The notes: generated from the letters alone by a model not told the origin. A stretch of DNA of 64,000 bases from Frigidibacter sp037095735 (GCF_037095735.1 NZ_JBAWKD010000003.1:558001-622000); one strand, 5' to 3'. Numbered from the stretch's first letter, positions 16,372 through 25,718 are shown. Made by a program: numbers and translations.

Positions 16372-17409
16372 TCAGATCTGCAGGTCGAGGCTGACCGGAA
16401 AATGGTCCGAGGCGTCCAGCAGCGCCTCGCGCAGGTCCGTGTCGCGGTAGATCTTCGGATCGTCGAAGGGATGCCAGATCCGCCAGGCCGGGGCCTTGGC
16501 GCAGAGATCGGGCGAGACCAGCACGAAATCCAGCATGGCCGAGAAATACTGCCGTTCCGGCGCCAGCCAGAACCGGGCAGAGGCCGGGGCCGCCGCGGTC
16601 GCATGGCCGCTGGTGGCCCGCGCATGGGGGTCGAACATCCGCAGGGCCGGCGCCTCGTGCGCGCCGGTGACGATCTCCAGCCCCGAGCGGCCGAACAGCG
16701 CCTCGAACTCATCGAGGCCGGGGCCGTCGTTGAAATCGCCCAGCACGATCAGCGTGTCGCCGCGGGTCAGATGCTCGACCACCCGCTCGCGCAGCCAGAT
16801 GCATTGCGCCAGCTGCTTGCGGCGGTTCTGGATCGCCAGCCGCCGGGCGTGGTCGGGGTCATGCGCGCCATGCGGCGCCTTCGATTTCACATGCACCCCG
16901 ATCAACCGCAGCGCCGTGCCGCCGGCGGTCACCGCCGACAGCTCCAGCGGTGGCTTCGAAAACCGCACCTCGTCCAGCGTCGCGTCGATGTCGAGGTCGA
17001 TCCGGTAGCTCTGGTCGAAGCGCGGCGCGGCGCCCCCGGGTCCCAGCGGCGGCGCCATCGGCCCCTGCGGGTCATGCTGCACCACGATCCGGTCGGGATC
17101 GGTCAGCACCGCGATCTCTTGCTGGGTATCGTTGGCATAGCCCAGAAGCGCGCTGCGCGCCCTCAGGCCGAAGCGCCGCGCCACCGTCTCCAGCATGTCG
17201 ACCGTGCGCCGGCCGCGGCTGTCATCGGGCGCCTCGATCACCATCAGCAGGTCGGCGTCGAGCCGCTGCAGCACCGTTCCCACCGCCTCGAGCTGGCGGC
17301 CGCGGCTAATCTGGTAGCGCGCCGAGAGGTCGTCATCGCCTTCCAGCAGCCGCCCCTCGCCGTCGAAGAGCCCGTTGAACCATTCGACGTTCCAGGTGGC
17401 GATCCGCAT
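16372..17409 (-). CDS. Endonuclease/exonuclease/phosphatase (EEP) family protein
   Basis: A 345-residue protein of the DNase I/exonuclease III fold. RIATWNVEWFNGLF at the N-terminus carries the conserved Asn, LLMVIEAPDD the metal-binding Glu, VLGDFNDGPG the D-x-N pair, and DASDHFPVSLDL the catalytic Asp-His at the C-terminus. No signal peptide is visible. The family cuts DNA, phospholipids or inositol phosphates, so the substrate is open. The ATG at 17409 shares one base with the stop of the upstream DjlA-like gene (TGATG); a GTG codon immediately before is the only alternative. The pair is probably co-translated. Confidence 0.85.
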   Translation of the reverse strand: MRIATWNVEWFNGLFDGEGRLLEGDDDLSARYQISRGRQLEAVGTVLQRLDADLLMVIEAPDDSRGRRTVDMLETVARRFGLRARSALLGYANDTQQEIAVLTDPDRIVVQHDPQGPMAPPLGPGGAAPRFDQSYRIDLDIDATLDEVRFSKPPLELSAVTAGGTALRLIGVHVKSKAPHGAHDPDHARRLAIQNRRKQLAQCIWLRERVVEHLTRGDTLIVLGDFNDGPGLDEFEALFGRSGLEIVTGAHEAPALRMFDPHARATSGHATAAAPASARFWLAPERQYFSAMLDFVLVSPDLCAKAPAWRIWHPFDDPKIYRDTDLREALLDASDHFPVSLDLQI

Positions 17410-18113
17410 CACAGTGCCAGGGCTGTGTGGGTCTTGCCGCTGATCTCTTCCCAGGCGCGGTTGACCGCGATCAGCCGCGCTTCGGCCAGCTTGATCGCCT
17501 CGGCCGGCAGGCCCCGCGCCGTCAGCCGGTCGGGATGGCTGTCGCGCACCGCCTGCCGCCAGGCCGCCCGCGCCTCTTCGACGGTCGCGGTCTCTTCCAG
17601 CCCCAGCACCGTGTAGGGATCGGGCACCTCGCCCTCGACATGGCGGGCGCGGATCGCGCGGAAGGCGGGCTCGCTCAGCCCGAAGATCCCCGCGACCTGC
17701 GACAGGAAATCGTCCTCTGCCGGGTGATAGCCGCCATCGGCCACCGCGACGTGGAAGAGCCCCTCCATCACGTCCGACAGCACCGGGTCGCCGGGGCCGA
17801 ACATCGCCGCGATCTTGCGCGCCCAGGCGTCGAAGCCGGTCACGTCCTGCCGCGCGAGGTTGAAGACCGTGGCCGCATGCGCCTCTTCGTCCGGCGGGAT
17901 CATGAACACCCGGCGGAAGGCCGCGACCTCGTCCCGGGTCACCGCGCCGTCGGCCTTCGCCATCTTCGCCCCCAGGGCGATGATCGCGATGGTGAAGGCG
18001 ACAGAGCGTTCCGGCGCCACCGGCTGCGCCCAGAGACGGTCCATGGCGGCCCAGAGCCCCTCGCCCTTGGCAAGGGCGGCGAGGGCGTCGGCAATGCGGG
18101 TCCAGATCGACAT
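17409..18113 (-). CDS. DjlA-like co-chaperone: TerB-like domain plus J domain
   Basis: A 234-residue protein. An acidic helical TerB-like region (about residues 35-150) is followed by a C-terminal J domain (YTVLGLEETATVEEARAAW) with an intact HPD in SHPDRLTARG. J domains stimulate DnaK ATPase. Unlike E. coli DjlA it lacks an obvious N-terminal membrane anchor. It is the upstream partner of the EEP nuclease gene with a TGATG junction. This gene order is common in Rhodobacterales as far as I recall; the functional relation of the two is unknown. Confidence 0.88.
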   Translation of the reverse strand: MSIWTRIADALAALAKGEGLWAAMDRLWAQPVAPERSVAFTIAIIALGAKMAKADGAVTRDEVAAFRRVFMIPPDEEAHAATVFNLARQDVTGFDAWARKIAAMFGPGDPVLSDVMEGLFHVAVADGGYHPAEDDFLSQVAGIFGLSEPAFRAIRARHVEGEVPDPYTVLGLEETATVEEARAAWRQAVRDSHPDRLTARGLPAEAIKLAEARLIAVNRAWEEISGKTHTALAL

Positions 18114-18190
18114 GGCCGCATCCTAGCGGCTGGCTGCGCCCCTGTCAGCGGAACATCGCCGTCCTGACGCGCCCGTGATCCCCTGAAATA

Positions 18191-18682
18191 TCAAAGGATT
18201 TTCTGCATGAGGACGAGGTCGTGCCAGGCGTCGAACTTTCGCCCCGCCTGGGCCACCCGGCCCGCCTCGACATACCCCAGCGCCCGGTGGAACCCGAGCC
18301 CCGCCGCGTTCCCGGCCGAGACGCCGCCGACCATCAGATGCACCCCCGCCGCGCGCCCATGCGCTTCCAGCGCCGCCATCAGCGCCCGGCCGATCCCGCG
18401 GCCCTGCGCGGCGGGCGACAGGATCACCGTATGCTCCATCGTATGGACGTAACCGTTGCCGGCGCGGAACTGCGCATAGGTGACATGGCCAAGGATCGTG
18501 CCGCCCGCGTCGACGCCCAGCAGGAAAGGCCAGCCCTTCGCCGCGCGTTCGTCGATGGTCGCGGCCAGCCCCTCGGGCGTGCGCTCCTCGGAGGAAAAGG
18601 TGACGATCGTGTCGCGGATCAGCGGGTTCCAGTAGTCGCAGATCGCGGGCGTGTCGGCGGCAGTCGCCTGTCGGATCTTCAT
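18191..18682 (-). CDS. GNAT-family N-acetyltransferase (phosphinothricin acetyltransferase-like)
   Basis: A 163-residue acetyltransferase. The acetyl-CoA binding motif is SPAAQGRGIGRALMAAL (R/Q-x-x-G-x-G), and GLGFHRALGYVEAG is the typical motif B end; FSSEERTPEG resembles phosphinothricin acetyltransferase relatives that modify amino-acid analogues. The ATG at 18682 has GGAG 6 nt before it; a GTG at 18688 would overlap the stop of the upstream VOC gene by 4 bp. Substrate unknown. Confidence 0.88.
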   Translation of the reverse strand: MKIRQATAADTPAICDYWNPLIRDTIVTFSSEERTPEGLAATIDERAAKGWPFLLGVDAGGTILGHVTYAQFRAGNGYVHTMEHTVILSPAAQGRGIGRALMAALEAHGRAAGVHLMVGGVSAGNAAGLGFHRALGYVEAGRVAQAGRKFDAWHDLVLMQKIL

Positions 18683-18684
18683 GG

Positions 18685-19290
18685 TCACTCCAGCACGCGC
18701 AGCCCGTGGGGGGTGCGGATCTCGGCCCGCAGCGCGACGGTCGCGCCCTCGGTCACCACCAGCCGCGGATCGGCCAGCCGCAGCGCCGCCGCCAGCGCGC
18801 CGGCCTGCGGATGGGCGATCTCAAGCCGTTCCAGCCGGCAGCCGACCTCGGCCAGCAGGTCGCGCGGATGCAGCGCCCCCTGCCACTGGATCATCGCCGG
18901 GAAGGCATCGTCGAAGGGCAGCCGGCCGTCATCGGGCACCGCCATCCGCCAGCGCAGATCGCCCCGTTCCAGCGCCACCGCCCGCCCGAGGCCCGGCGGC
19001 GCCGCGATCAGCGCCGCATCGAGGTCGGAGGTCCGCACCACCCAGTTCGTCAGCCGCACCCCGCGCCGCTCGTCCAGCCGGAACCAGCGCGGTCGCCCCG
19101 GCGCGGGGGACGAGGGATCGGGCGCGATCACTTCCAGATAGGTGTCCCCCAGACCCAGCAGCCGGTTCCAGGTCGCCATCAGCGGATGCCGCCCGCCCGG
19201 CGCCAGCGCCAGCCCCAGCGCCGCCTCGACCGCCGCCACGCCTTCTTCCAGCGAGGGCGCGGTCACCGCGAGATGATCGAGTTCCCACAT
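18685..19290 (-). CDS. VOC-superfamily protein with glyoxalase-like domain (Glyoxalase_3 type)
   Basis: A 201-residue protein beginning WELDHLAVTAPSLEEGVAAVEAALG, the standard first beta-alpha unit of vicinal-oxygen-chelate domains; WNRLLGLGDTYLEVIAPDP supplies the second metal-site strand. The second half is a longer all-beta extension. Homologues are uncharacterised; a dioxygenase, isomerase or ligand-binding role is possible. GGAGG lies 5 nt before the ATG at 19290, which is preferred over the ATG 18 bp upstream. It is coupled to the GNAT gene downstream. Confidence 0.8.
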   Translation of the reverse strand: MWELDHLAVTAPSLEEGVAAVEAALGLALAPGGRHPLMATWNRLLGLGDTYLEVIAPDPSSPAPGRPRWFRLDERRGVRLTNWVVRTSDLDAALIAAPPGLGRAVALERGDLRWRMAVPDDGRLPFDDAFPAMIQWQGALHPRDLLAEVGCRLERLEIAHPQAGALAAALRLADPRLVVTEGATVALRAEIRTPHGLRVLE

Positions 19291-19507
19291 GGCCGCCTCC
19301 GATGCCAAACCTCACGCCGGACCTTACGCCGGACCCGCGCGGGCGCAAGCCGCGACCCGCGACATGGAACCGTCGCAAATCGGCACCGCCCGCCCGAAAA
19401 ACGGGCGCCATGGCCTTGAAAACGCGCGCGCGCGTGTTGAACGGGGGGCGGGGGGGCCCATTTCCCCTAGGTATTCGAACGATCCGAAAGAGAGGAACCA
19501 CCCGACG

Positions 19508-20719
19508 ATGTCATTGATGACCGCCGTGACCAAGATGCTGAAGCACGATGCCGCAGGTGGCATCGCCCTGATGATATCGGCCGCCCTCGCCTTCATCGTC
19601 GCGAATTCGCCGCTCTTCCCCGTCTACGACCACATCCTGCACCTCTATGCCGCCGTGACCATCGACGGCGAGGGGCTGAGCCTGTCGATCCTGCACTGGA
19701 TCAACGACCTCCTGATGGCGATCTTCTTCTTCCTCGTCGGGCTCGAGCTGAAGCGCGAGATGCTCGAGGGCAAGCTGAAGAACCCCGCCGACGTGATCCT
19801 GCCCGGCATGGCCGCGGTGGGGGGCATGGTCGTGCCGGCGCTGATCTTCGTCGCCTTCAACCTGTCGAGCCCCGACACCATCGGTGGCTGGGCGATCCCG
19901 GCGGCGACCGACATCGCCTTCGCGGTCGGCGTCATGGCGCTTCTGGGCAAGCGCGTCCCGGCCTCGCTGAAGATCTTCCTGCTGACGCTGGCGATCCTCG
20001 ACGATCTTGGCGCGATCCTGATCATCGCCTTCTTCTACACGGCGGAACTGAAGACCACCTATCTGGCGCTGTCGCTGATCCCGATCGCGGGCCTGTGGCT
20101 GCTGAACCACCGCGGCGCGCACCGGGTGGCGCCCTCGCTGCTGCTGGGCGTGCTGCTGTGGATCTTCGTGCTGAAATCGGGCATCCACGCGACGCTCGCC
20201 GGCGTGATCACCGCCTTCTTCATCCCACTGAAGGACCGCCACGGCCGCTCGCCGCTGCATGCGCTGGAACACGGGCTGTCGCCTTACGTCTTCTTCCTGA
20301 TCATCCCGGTCTTCGCCTTCGCCAACGCCGGCGTGGTGCTGAAGGGGATGCAGCTGTCGGACCTGTTCGCGGCACTGCCGATGGGGATCGCCGCGGGCCT
20401 GTTCCTCGGCAAGCAGATCGGCGTCTTCGGCGTCACCTGGCTGATGGTGAAGACCGGCCTCGCCCGCCTGCCCGCCGGCGCGACCTGGGTGCAGGTCTGG
20501 GGCGTCGCCTGCCTCGCCGGCATCGGGTTCACCATGTCGCTCTTCATCGGCTCGCTGAGCTTCTCCGATGCGGCGCTGATGAACGAGGTGCGCATGGGCG
20601 TGCTGCTGGGGTCGCTGCTGTCGGCCGTCGTGGGCTTCGTGCTGCTGCGCATGGCCCCGCAGGCCAAGGAGCGCACCCGCGACCAGCAGCGCTACGACAG
20701 CCACGTGCTGCCGGGCTGA
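19508..20719 (+). CDS. nhaA: Na+/H+ antiporter NhaA
   Basis: A 403-residue, 12-helix inner-membrane antiporter that exports Na+ in exchange for protons. AILDDLGAILIIAFFYT contains the adjacent Asp pair that binds Na+, and WAIPAATDIAFAVGVMALLGKR is the conserved helix IV region with its TDIAFA unwound segment. The start at 19508 has AGAGGA upstream; the open frame before it overlaps a divergent promoter area. It is followed by a strong hairpin. It stands alone, divergent from the VOC/GNAT pair. Confidence 0.95.
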   Translation: MSLMTAVTKMLKHDAAGGIALMISAALAFIVANSPLFPVYDHILHLYAAVTIDGEGLSLSILHWINDLLMAIFFFLVGLELKREMLEGKLKNPADVILPGMAAVGGMVVPALIFVAFNLSSPDTIGGWAIPAATDIAFAVGVMALLGKRVPASLKIFLLTLAILDDLGAILIIAFFYTAELKTTYLALSLIPIAGLWLLNHRGAHRVAPSLLLGVLLWIFVLKSGIHATLAGVITAFFIPLKDRHGRSPLHALEHGLSPYVFFLIIPVFAFANAGVVLKGMQLSDLFAALPMGIAAGLFLGKQIGVFGVTWLMVKTGLARLPAGATWVQVWGVACLAGIGFTMSLFIGSLSFSDAALMNEVRMGVLLGSLLSAVVGFVLLRMAPQAKERTRDQQRYDSHVLPG

Positions 20720-20743
20720 CACCCGCACCCTGACACGACCCGG

Positions 20744-20771
20744 CGCGCCGTCCCCCCCCGGGGGCGGCGCG
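20744..20771 (+). terminator. Terminator hairpin after nhaA
   Basis: A 12-bp stem with one T-G wobble (left arm from 20744, right arm ending 20771) lies 24 bp after the nhaA stop and is followed by TCTTCCTT. Confidence 0.6.
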
Positions 20772-20887
20772 TCTTCCTTGCGAGGGACGGCCGCCTTCCC
20801 TATATTCAGGGCCAAGAGCCAAAGGCCGCGGTCCGGGACGGACCCGCCTGCCGCCACCCAACCGCCCCTATCCAGACGGATCTCCCG

Positions 20888-21247
20888 ATGTTCGGCATTC
20901 CCGGCAAAGCCCCGGTCACCCTCACCCCCGCCGCCCGCGCGCAGATCGTGCGGCTGATGACCAAGGACGGCGCCTATGGCCTGCGCCTCGGCGTCAAGAA
21001 GGGCGGCTGCGCCGGCATGGAATACACGATGGAGATCGTGCCCGCCGCCCAGCCGATGGACGAGGTGATCGAGGACGGCGAGGCCCGCGTGATGATCGCG
21101 CCGATGGCGCAGATGTTCCTCTTCGGGACCGAGATCGACTTCCAGACCTCGCTGCTGGAACAGGGCTTCAAGTTCAACAACCCGAACGTCGCCGAGGCCT
21201 GCGGCTGCGGCGAGTCGATCTCGTTCAAGAACCAGCCCGCCGGCTGA
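20888..21247 (+). CDS. HesB/IscA-type iron-sulfur assembly protein (SufA-like)
   Basis: A 119-residue A-type carrier that delivers Fe-S clusters to apoproteins. The three conserved Cys appear in KKGGCAGMEY and the C-terminal ACGCGES. GTEIDFQTSLLEQGFKFNNPN is the family core. It stands alone, 640 bp downstream of nhaA's start region and ahead of tpiA, and not next to a suf operon in this window. A TATATT element at about 20800 could be its -10 box. SufA, IscA and ErpA cannot be separated by sequence reading alone. Confidence 0.9.
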   Translation: MFGIPGKAPVTLTPAARAQIVRLMTKDGAYGLRLGVKKGGCAGMEYTMEIVPAAQPMDEVIEDGEARVMIAPMAQMFLFGTEIDFQTSLLEQGFKFNNPNVAEACGCGESISFKNQPAG

Positions 21248-21377
21248 GGCAAGGTCCGGCTCGCCGCCTGAAGCACTGCGGCGTTAGCGCTAGAGCCCGG
21301 TTTTCTCCCGTCTTTCCGGTTTGCTTCCCCGCGGCCGCGCCCTAGTGTCTGCCCCGAAACCCCTTTGGAGGATCGGC

Positions 21378-22124
21378 ATGCGGACCAAGCTCGCGGCAGG
21401 CAACTGGAAGATGAACGGGATCTCGGCGGCGCTGGCCGAGATCGACGCGCTGAAGATCGACTTCGGGGCGCCGGGCGTCGAGATCCTGGTCTGCCCCCCC
21501 GCCACGCTGGTCGACCGCCTGTCGCAGCGCGTGCAGGGCAGCCCGGTGATGGTCGGCGGTCAGGACTGCCACGAGAATGAGACCGGCGCCCATACCGGCG
21601 ACATCTCGGCCCGGATGCTGCATGACGCGGGCGCCAGCCACGTCATCGTCGGCCATTCCGAGCGCCGCGCCGACCACCACGAGACCGACGCGATGGTCCG
21701 CGCCAAGACCGAGGCCGCGATCGCCGCGGATCTGGTCGCCGTCGTCTGCCTCGGCGAGTCCGAGGCCGAGCGCGACGCGGGCGAGACGCTTGCCGTGATC
21801 GGCCGCCAGCTTGCCGGCTCGCTGCCCGACAGCGCGACCGCGGCGACCGTCGTGATCGCCTATGAACCGATCTGGGCGATCGGCACCGGCCGCACCCCCA
21901 CGCTGGACCAGATCGCCGAGGTCCACGGCTACCTGCGGGCCGAGCTTGTGCGCCGTTTCGGCGCCGAGGGCGACGCCATGCGGCTGCTGTATGGCGGATC
22001 GGTTAAGCCCGCGAATGCCGCGGAAATTTTCGCGGTGCCGGATGTCGACGGCGCGCTGGTCGGCGGGGCCTCGCTGAAGGCCGCGGATTTCGGCGGGATC
22101 ATCCGGGCTCTGGAACAGGCCTGA
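21378..22124 (+). CDS. tpiA: Triose-phosphate isomerase
   Basis: A 248-residue TIM barrel interconverting dihydroxyacetone phosphate and glyceraldehyde 3-phosphate. All catalytic residues are visible: Lys in GNWKMNG, His in IVGHSERR, Glu in AYEPIWAIGTG, and the phosphate loop YGGSVKP. GGAGGATCGGC gives an excellent ribosome site before the ATG at 21378, so the longer frame from 21321 is rejected. It stands alone; the P450 gene follows 26 bp later on the same strand. Confidence 0.96.
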   Translation: MRTKLAAGNWKMNGISAALAEIDALKIDFGAPGVEILVCPPATLVDRLSQRVQGSPVMVGGQDCHENETGAHTGDISARMLHDAGASHVIVGHSERRADHHETDAMVRAKTEAAIAADLVAVVCLGESEAERDAGETLAVIGRQLAGSLPDSATAATVVIAYEPIWAIGTGRTPTLDQIAEVHGYLRAELVRRFGAEGDAMRLLYGGSVKPANAAEIFAVPDVDGALVGGASLKAADFGGIIRALEQA

Positions 22125-22150
22125 TTTCAGATTCTTGCCGGGCGACGTTG

Positions 22151-23332
22151 ATGCAAAGCCTGAAGCAATCCCCGACCGACCCGGCCTTCGTGCAGGACCC
22201 CTATCCGTTCTACGACAGGCTCCGCGCCGCGGGTCCGGTGGTGGTCTGGGAAGACTACGGCCTGCCGGTCTCGGCCCGGGCCGCGGTCGTGGGTCAGGCG
22301 CTGCGCGACCGCCGGCTGGGCCGCGCCGCGCCCGAGGGCTTCGGGCCCAAGATCCCGGAGCGGCTGCGCGCCTTCTATGACATCGAGGATCACTCGATGC
22401 TCGAGATCGACGGGCCGCGGCATGCCCGGCTGCGGGGGCTGGTGCTGCGCGCCTTCACCTCGCGCCGGATCGCGGGTCTGGCGCCCGAGATCGCCGCGCT
22501 GGCCGACCGGCTGATCGACGCCCTGCCCGAGGGTCCGTTCGACCTGATCGACAGCATCGCCAAACCGCTCCCGGTCATCGTCATCGCCCGGCTGCTGGGC
22601 GTGCCCGAAGAGCGCGCGCCGGACCTGCTGGGCTGGTCGAACGCGATGGTCGGCATGTATCAGGCGCGGCGCGACACGGCGATGGAGGAGGCCGCCTGCC
22701 GCGCGGCCGAACACTTCGCCGCCTTCCTGCGCGCCGAGATCTCCGCCAAGCGCCGCGCGCCGGGCGACGACCTGCTGTCGGCGCTGATCGCGGCAGAGGA
22801 GGACGGGCAACGTCTGTCCGAGCCCGAGATGGTGGCGACCGCGATCCTGCTGCTGAATGCCGGGCACGAGGCGACGGTGCACACGCTGGGGAATGCGGTG
22901 AAGGCGATCCTGACCCATGGCGCACAGGCCGCGACCGCGCCGGATCGCATCGAGGATCTGGTCGAAGAAGTGCTACGTTTCGACCCGCCGCTGCATCTTT
23001 TCACCCGCTGGGTGCAGGAAGATTGCAACATCGGCGATACCGCCTTTCGCCGCGGCGACCGGATCGGCTGCCTGCTGGCGGCCGCGAACCGCGATCCCGA
23101 AGGCTGGGACCGGCCCGCGGCCTTCCTGCCGGAGCGCGTCCGCAAGCCGAACCTCGCCTTCGGGATCGGGCCGCACTTCTGCATCGGTGCGCCGCTGGCG
23201 CGGATGGAACTGGCGGTGACGCTGGAACGGATCTTCGCGCGGATGCCGGGGTTGCGGATCGCCGAGCCGCCCGCCTACGCCGATCTCTACCATTTCCATG
23301 GGTTGGAACGGCTGATCCTGAGCCGCGGTTAG
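22151..23332 (+). CDS. Cytochrome P450
   Basis: A 393-residue soluble bacterial P450. The heme-thiolate loop is FGIGPHFCIGAPLARME (Cys ligand in FxxGxxxCxG), the K-helix ExxR is in LVEEVLRFDPP, and the I-helix oxygen-activating motif is LNAGHEATVHT, where the usual acid-Thr pair reads Glu-Ala-Thr. It needs ferredoxin and reductase partners not encoded next to it; the ferredoxin-NADP reductase at 29.6 kb could serve. A TTG codon directly before the ATG is the only alternative start. It meets the convergent glycosyltransferase gene with 4 bp overlap. Substrate unknown. Confidence 0.93.
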   Translation: MQSLKQSPTDPAFVQDPYPFYDRLRAAGPVVVWEDYGLPVSARAAVVGQALRDRRLGRAAPEGFGPKIPERLRAFYDIEDHSMLEIDGPRHARLRGLVLRAFTSRRIAGLAPEIAALADRLIDALPEGPFDLIDSIAKPLPVIVIARLLGVPEERAPDLLGWSNAMVGMYQARRDTAMEEAACRAAEHFAAFLRAEISAKRRAPGDDLLSALIAAEEDGQRLSEPEMVATAILLLNAGHEATVHTLGNAVKAILTHGAQAATAPDRIEDLVEEVLRFDPPLHLFTRWVQEDCNIGDTAFRRGDRIGCLLAAANRDPEGWDRPAAFLPERVRKPNLAFGIGPHFCIGAPLARMELAVTLERIFARMPGLRIAEPPAYADLYHFHGLERLILSRG

Positions 23333-24201
23333 CGCCGCTCGGGCGGGCGCGACAGCAGCAGCAGCCGGCCGTGTTCATAGACCCGCGCCAGCCGCAGCAG
23401 ATACTGCACCCAGATCGCGCCAAGCCGCACGCGCAGCGGCGCCTTCGCCCCCAGCAGCCGCACCGAGGACGAGATCGAGGGCAGCAGCCGGAACGGCAGC
23501 ATCAGCAGGAAGGCCGCCGCCAGCTTCAGCCGGCCGCGGGTGTCGAGCTTCTGGACAAGCTTCCCGCCCTCGACCCGCCGGCGCTTGCGCACCAGCGCGG
23601 CAAGGCTCGCCCGCGCCGGATGGGCCACGACCATCGCCGGGACGCTTGCAATCGGGAAGCCGGCCGCGGCGGCACGGCGGCCCCATTCCTGGTCGCCCCC
23701 CGACATCAGCCGGTCCTCGAACCCACCCAGACGCGTGAACAGCTCGGCCCGGGTCGCCATGTTCGCGGTCACCGACCAGCCCCGCGCCATGTTGCGGTCC
23801 TGCCGGAAGGCGGTGAGCAGATCGTAGCATTCGGCCAGGTTCGGCGGCTCGCCCGAGGTCACCCGCACCGGACCGCCGGCCCGCGCCGCGCCCGCCTCGA
23901 TCGCGGCGAGGCCGGCGGCGATCCAGCCCGGATCCGGAAGGCAGTCGGCATCGGTGAAGAAGATCACATCCGCCGAAACCTCGGCCAGCGCCCGGTTGCG
24001 CGCGGCGTAGGAGCCGGGCGTCGTCTCGTCGAGGATCCGCCCGCCCGGCGGCAGGCGGAAGCCTGCGGGCGGCGGCGTGGCGGGGTCGTTGTTGACGAAG
24101 ACCACCTCGTCGGGGCGGCGGGTCTGGGCGGCCAGCGCATCGGCGCAGACCTGGGCATCGGACCAGTCGCGGTAGACCGGGATGATCACGCTCACGCGCA
24201 T
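23329..24201 (-). CDS. Glycosyltransferase family 2 protein (first of two)
   Basis: A 290-residue GT-A glycosyltransferase. MRVSVIIPVYRDW starts the nucleotide-sugar fold, VIFFTDADCLPDPGW carries the metal-binding DxD, and SGGDQEWGRRAAAAGF is the acceptor-side motif with the probable catalytic Asp/Glu. C-terminal helices (AAAFLLMLPFRLLPSI) suggest membrane association. It is downstream of a second GT2 gene on the same strand, so the pair probably builds one surface glycan. The longer upstream frame runs over the other gene's C-terminus and is rejected. It ends convergently with the P450 gene. Confidence 0.88.
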   Translation of the reverse strand: MRVSVIIPVYRDWSDAQVCADALAAQTRRPDEVVFVNNDPATPPPAGFRLPPGGRILDETTPGSYAARNRALAEVSADVIFFTDADCLPDPGWIAAGLAAIEAGAARAGGPVRVTSGEPPNLAECYDLLTAFRQDRNMARGWSVTANMATRAELFTRLGGFEDRLMSGGDQEWGRRAAAAGFPIASVPAMVVAHPARASLAALVRKRRRVEGGKLVQKLDTRGRLKLAAAFLLMLPFRLLPSISSSVRLLGAKAPLRVRLGAIWVQYLLRLARVYEHGRLLLLSRPPERR

Positions 24202-24274
24202 GGGACGGACTTCTCTGGCATCGGGCTGGAGGGAGGAACGGCGGCTTGCAGCAGGGGCGCCTGCGCGGATCGCA

Positions 24275-25144
24275 TCATGCGCCCTGCCCGGCGGCCAGCG
24301 GCGGCGCGGCCAGCGCGGCAAGGTCGTGGCCGTCGATCCCGGCTTCGGCCCGGATCTTGCCCGAGCGGCGGGCATGGGCGATCTGGCCGCGGTGGATGCG
24401 GATCTTCTCGGCGTCCTTGTAGCCGCGCGGATGGTCGAGATGCACGAGCGGCGCGGTGAAGCGGACATGGCGGCCACGCACGCCGGAATTGGCGAGCCTG
24501 ATGCCGAACTCCTTGTCGCCGCCGCCGTATTTCATCGTCTCGTCGAGGCCGTTCACCCGCAGGAGCACCGCGCGGTAGGCCGAGCCGTTCGCCCCGCACC
24601 AGTTGCGGCCGACAGGATAGACCGCTTCCAGCAGGGACGACAGCGCCTTGGGCCAGAGCCCGGCCTTGAGCCGCGTGGTGAAACGCTTCAGCGTGCCGGT
24701 CCGCGCCAGCCAGCCGCGGTCGAAGACCCGCCCCGACAGCACGTCCTCGTCGGTCACCGCCTCTGTCGTGGGCGTGTCGAGCCGGATCAGGCTGCCTGAC
24801 AGGAAGCGGTCCGGGCGGGCGAGTTCAAGGTGGCGGGCGATGAAGCCCGGGTGGATCAGGCAGTCGCCGTCGATGAAGACCATGTATTCGGCCGTCGAGG
24901 AACCGATGCCCTTGTTCAGGATCTCGTTCTTCTGGAAGCCGCGATCCTCGTGCCACAGGTGGCGCAGCGGGATCTGGGGATAGGCCGCGCGGAAGCGGGC
25001 GATGACCTCGGCCGTCTCTGGCCCGGAGCCGTCGTCGGCCACGCAGATCGAGTCCGGGGCCCGCGTCTGACGGGTCACCGACAGCAGCGTCAGCCACAGC
25101 GCGCGCGGGCTGTTGTAGGTCGACAGGATGAGTTCGGTCTGCAT
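24275..25144 (-). CDS. Glycosyltransferase family 2 protein (second of two)
   Basis: A 289-residue GT2 enzyme. ELILSTYNSPRALWLTLLSV and ICVADDGSGPETAEVI are the nucleotide-binding strands, MVFIDGDCLIHPGF the DxD motif, and MKYGGGDKEFGIRLANSG the ED-type catalytic loop. WCGANGSAYRAVLLRVNG is the galactosyltransferase-like acceptor segment. AAGGAG lies 6 nt before the ATG at 25144. With the downstream GT2 gene (74 bp away) it forms a two-gene unit for an unidentified polysaccharide or glycolipid. Confidence 0.9.
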   Translation of the reverse strand: MQTELILSTYNSPRALWLTLLSVTRQTRAPDSICVADDGSGPETAEVIARFRAAYPQIPLRHLWHEDRGFQKNEILNKGIGSSTAEYMVFIDGDCLIHPGFIARHLELARPDRFLSGSLIRLDTPTTEAVTDEDVLSGRVFDRGWLARTGTLKRFTTRLKAGLWPKALSSLLEAVYPVGRNWCGANGSAYRAVLLRVNGLDETMKYGGGDKEFGIRLANSGVRGRHVRFTAPLVHLDHPRGYKDAEKIRIHRGQIAHARRSGKIRAEAGIDGHDLAALAAPPLAAGQGA

Positions 25145-25265
25145 CGGATGCTCCTTGCGGCGGAGCATATGGCGCTGACGGGCGGGCATTGCAACGGTCC
25201 CGCGGTCGGACGGGGGGCCCCGGCCGCCACGAGGTGCGGCCGGGGCAAAGTTCAGCGCGGCGCGA

Positions 25266-25538
25266 TCAGTAGCGCGGCGGGCACGGCGCCGGGGCACCGT
25301 TCGAGTAGGTGCAGCGGCGGGCGCCGGTGTTCGAGCCGACAGCAGCACCGCCAGCGGCGCCGAGCAGGGTCGCGCCGACTTTCACCTCGGGCGAGGCGTC
25401 CATCAGGTCAGCCGCAGCCAGACCCGCGGCAGCGCCGCCGAGGCCGCCGATGGCAGCGTTCTGGTTCGGGGTGTAGCTCGCGCAGGCGGAGAGCGAGAGG
25501 CCCCCGACGGCAAGCAGCATCATCATCGTCTTGGTCAT
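25266..25538 (-). CDS. Small glycine-zipper lipoprotein
   Basis: A 90-residue lipoprotein. The signal peptide ends in a lipobox (LSLSAC), so the mature protein begins with lipidated Cys. GGLGGAAAGLAAADL and GAAGGAAVGSNTG are glycine-zipper segments like those of outer-membrane-associated small lipoproteins; RRCTYSNGAPAPCPPRY at the end has two Cys. AGGAAGGA touches an ATG at 25547 and lies 9 nt from the one at 25538, so the latter is preferred. Probably an envelope protein of unknown role. Confidence 0.75.
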   Translation of the reverse strand: MTKTMMMLLAVGGLSLSACASYTPNQNAAIGGLGGAAAGLAAADLMDASPEVKVGATLLGAAGGAAVGSNTGARRCTYSNGAPAPCPPRY

Positions 25539-25718
25539 GCCCTTCATTCCTTCCTGAGAGCGTCCTTCCGGATGTCCAACCAGCTAGGGCGGTGGCAAGG
25601 GAAAGTCGATCTCAATCGGCTGCTATCCGATAACAGACCGATGTTTCTGGCGGTTCCCAGCCGATTCCCCAGCGTCACGGGCCGGTTTCCGGCCGCTTCG
25701 GGACCGGTCGGGCGCGGG

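Noticed and set aside
19423..19433. Alternating CG run as a Z-DNA or regulatory element before nhaA
   Set aside because: Short and expected by chance in sequence of this GC content.
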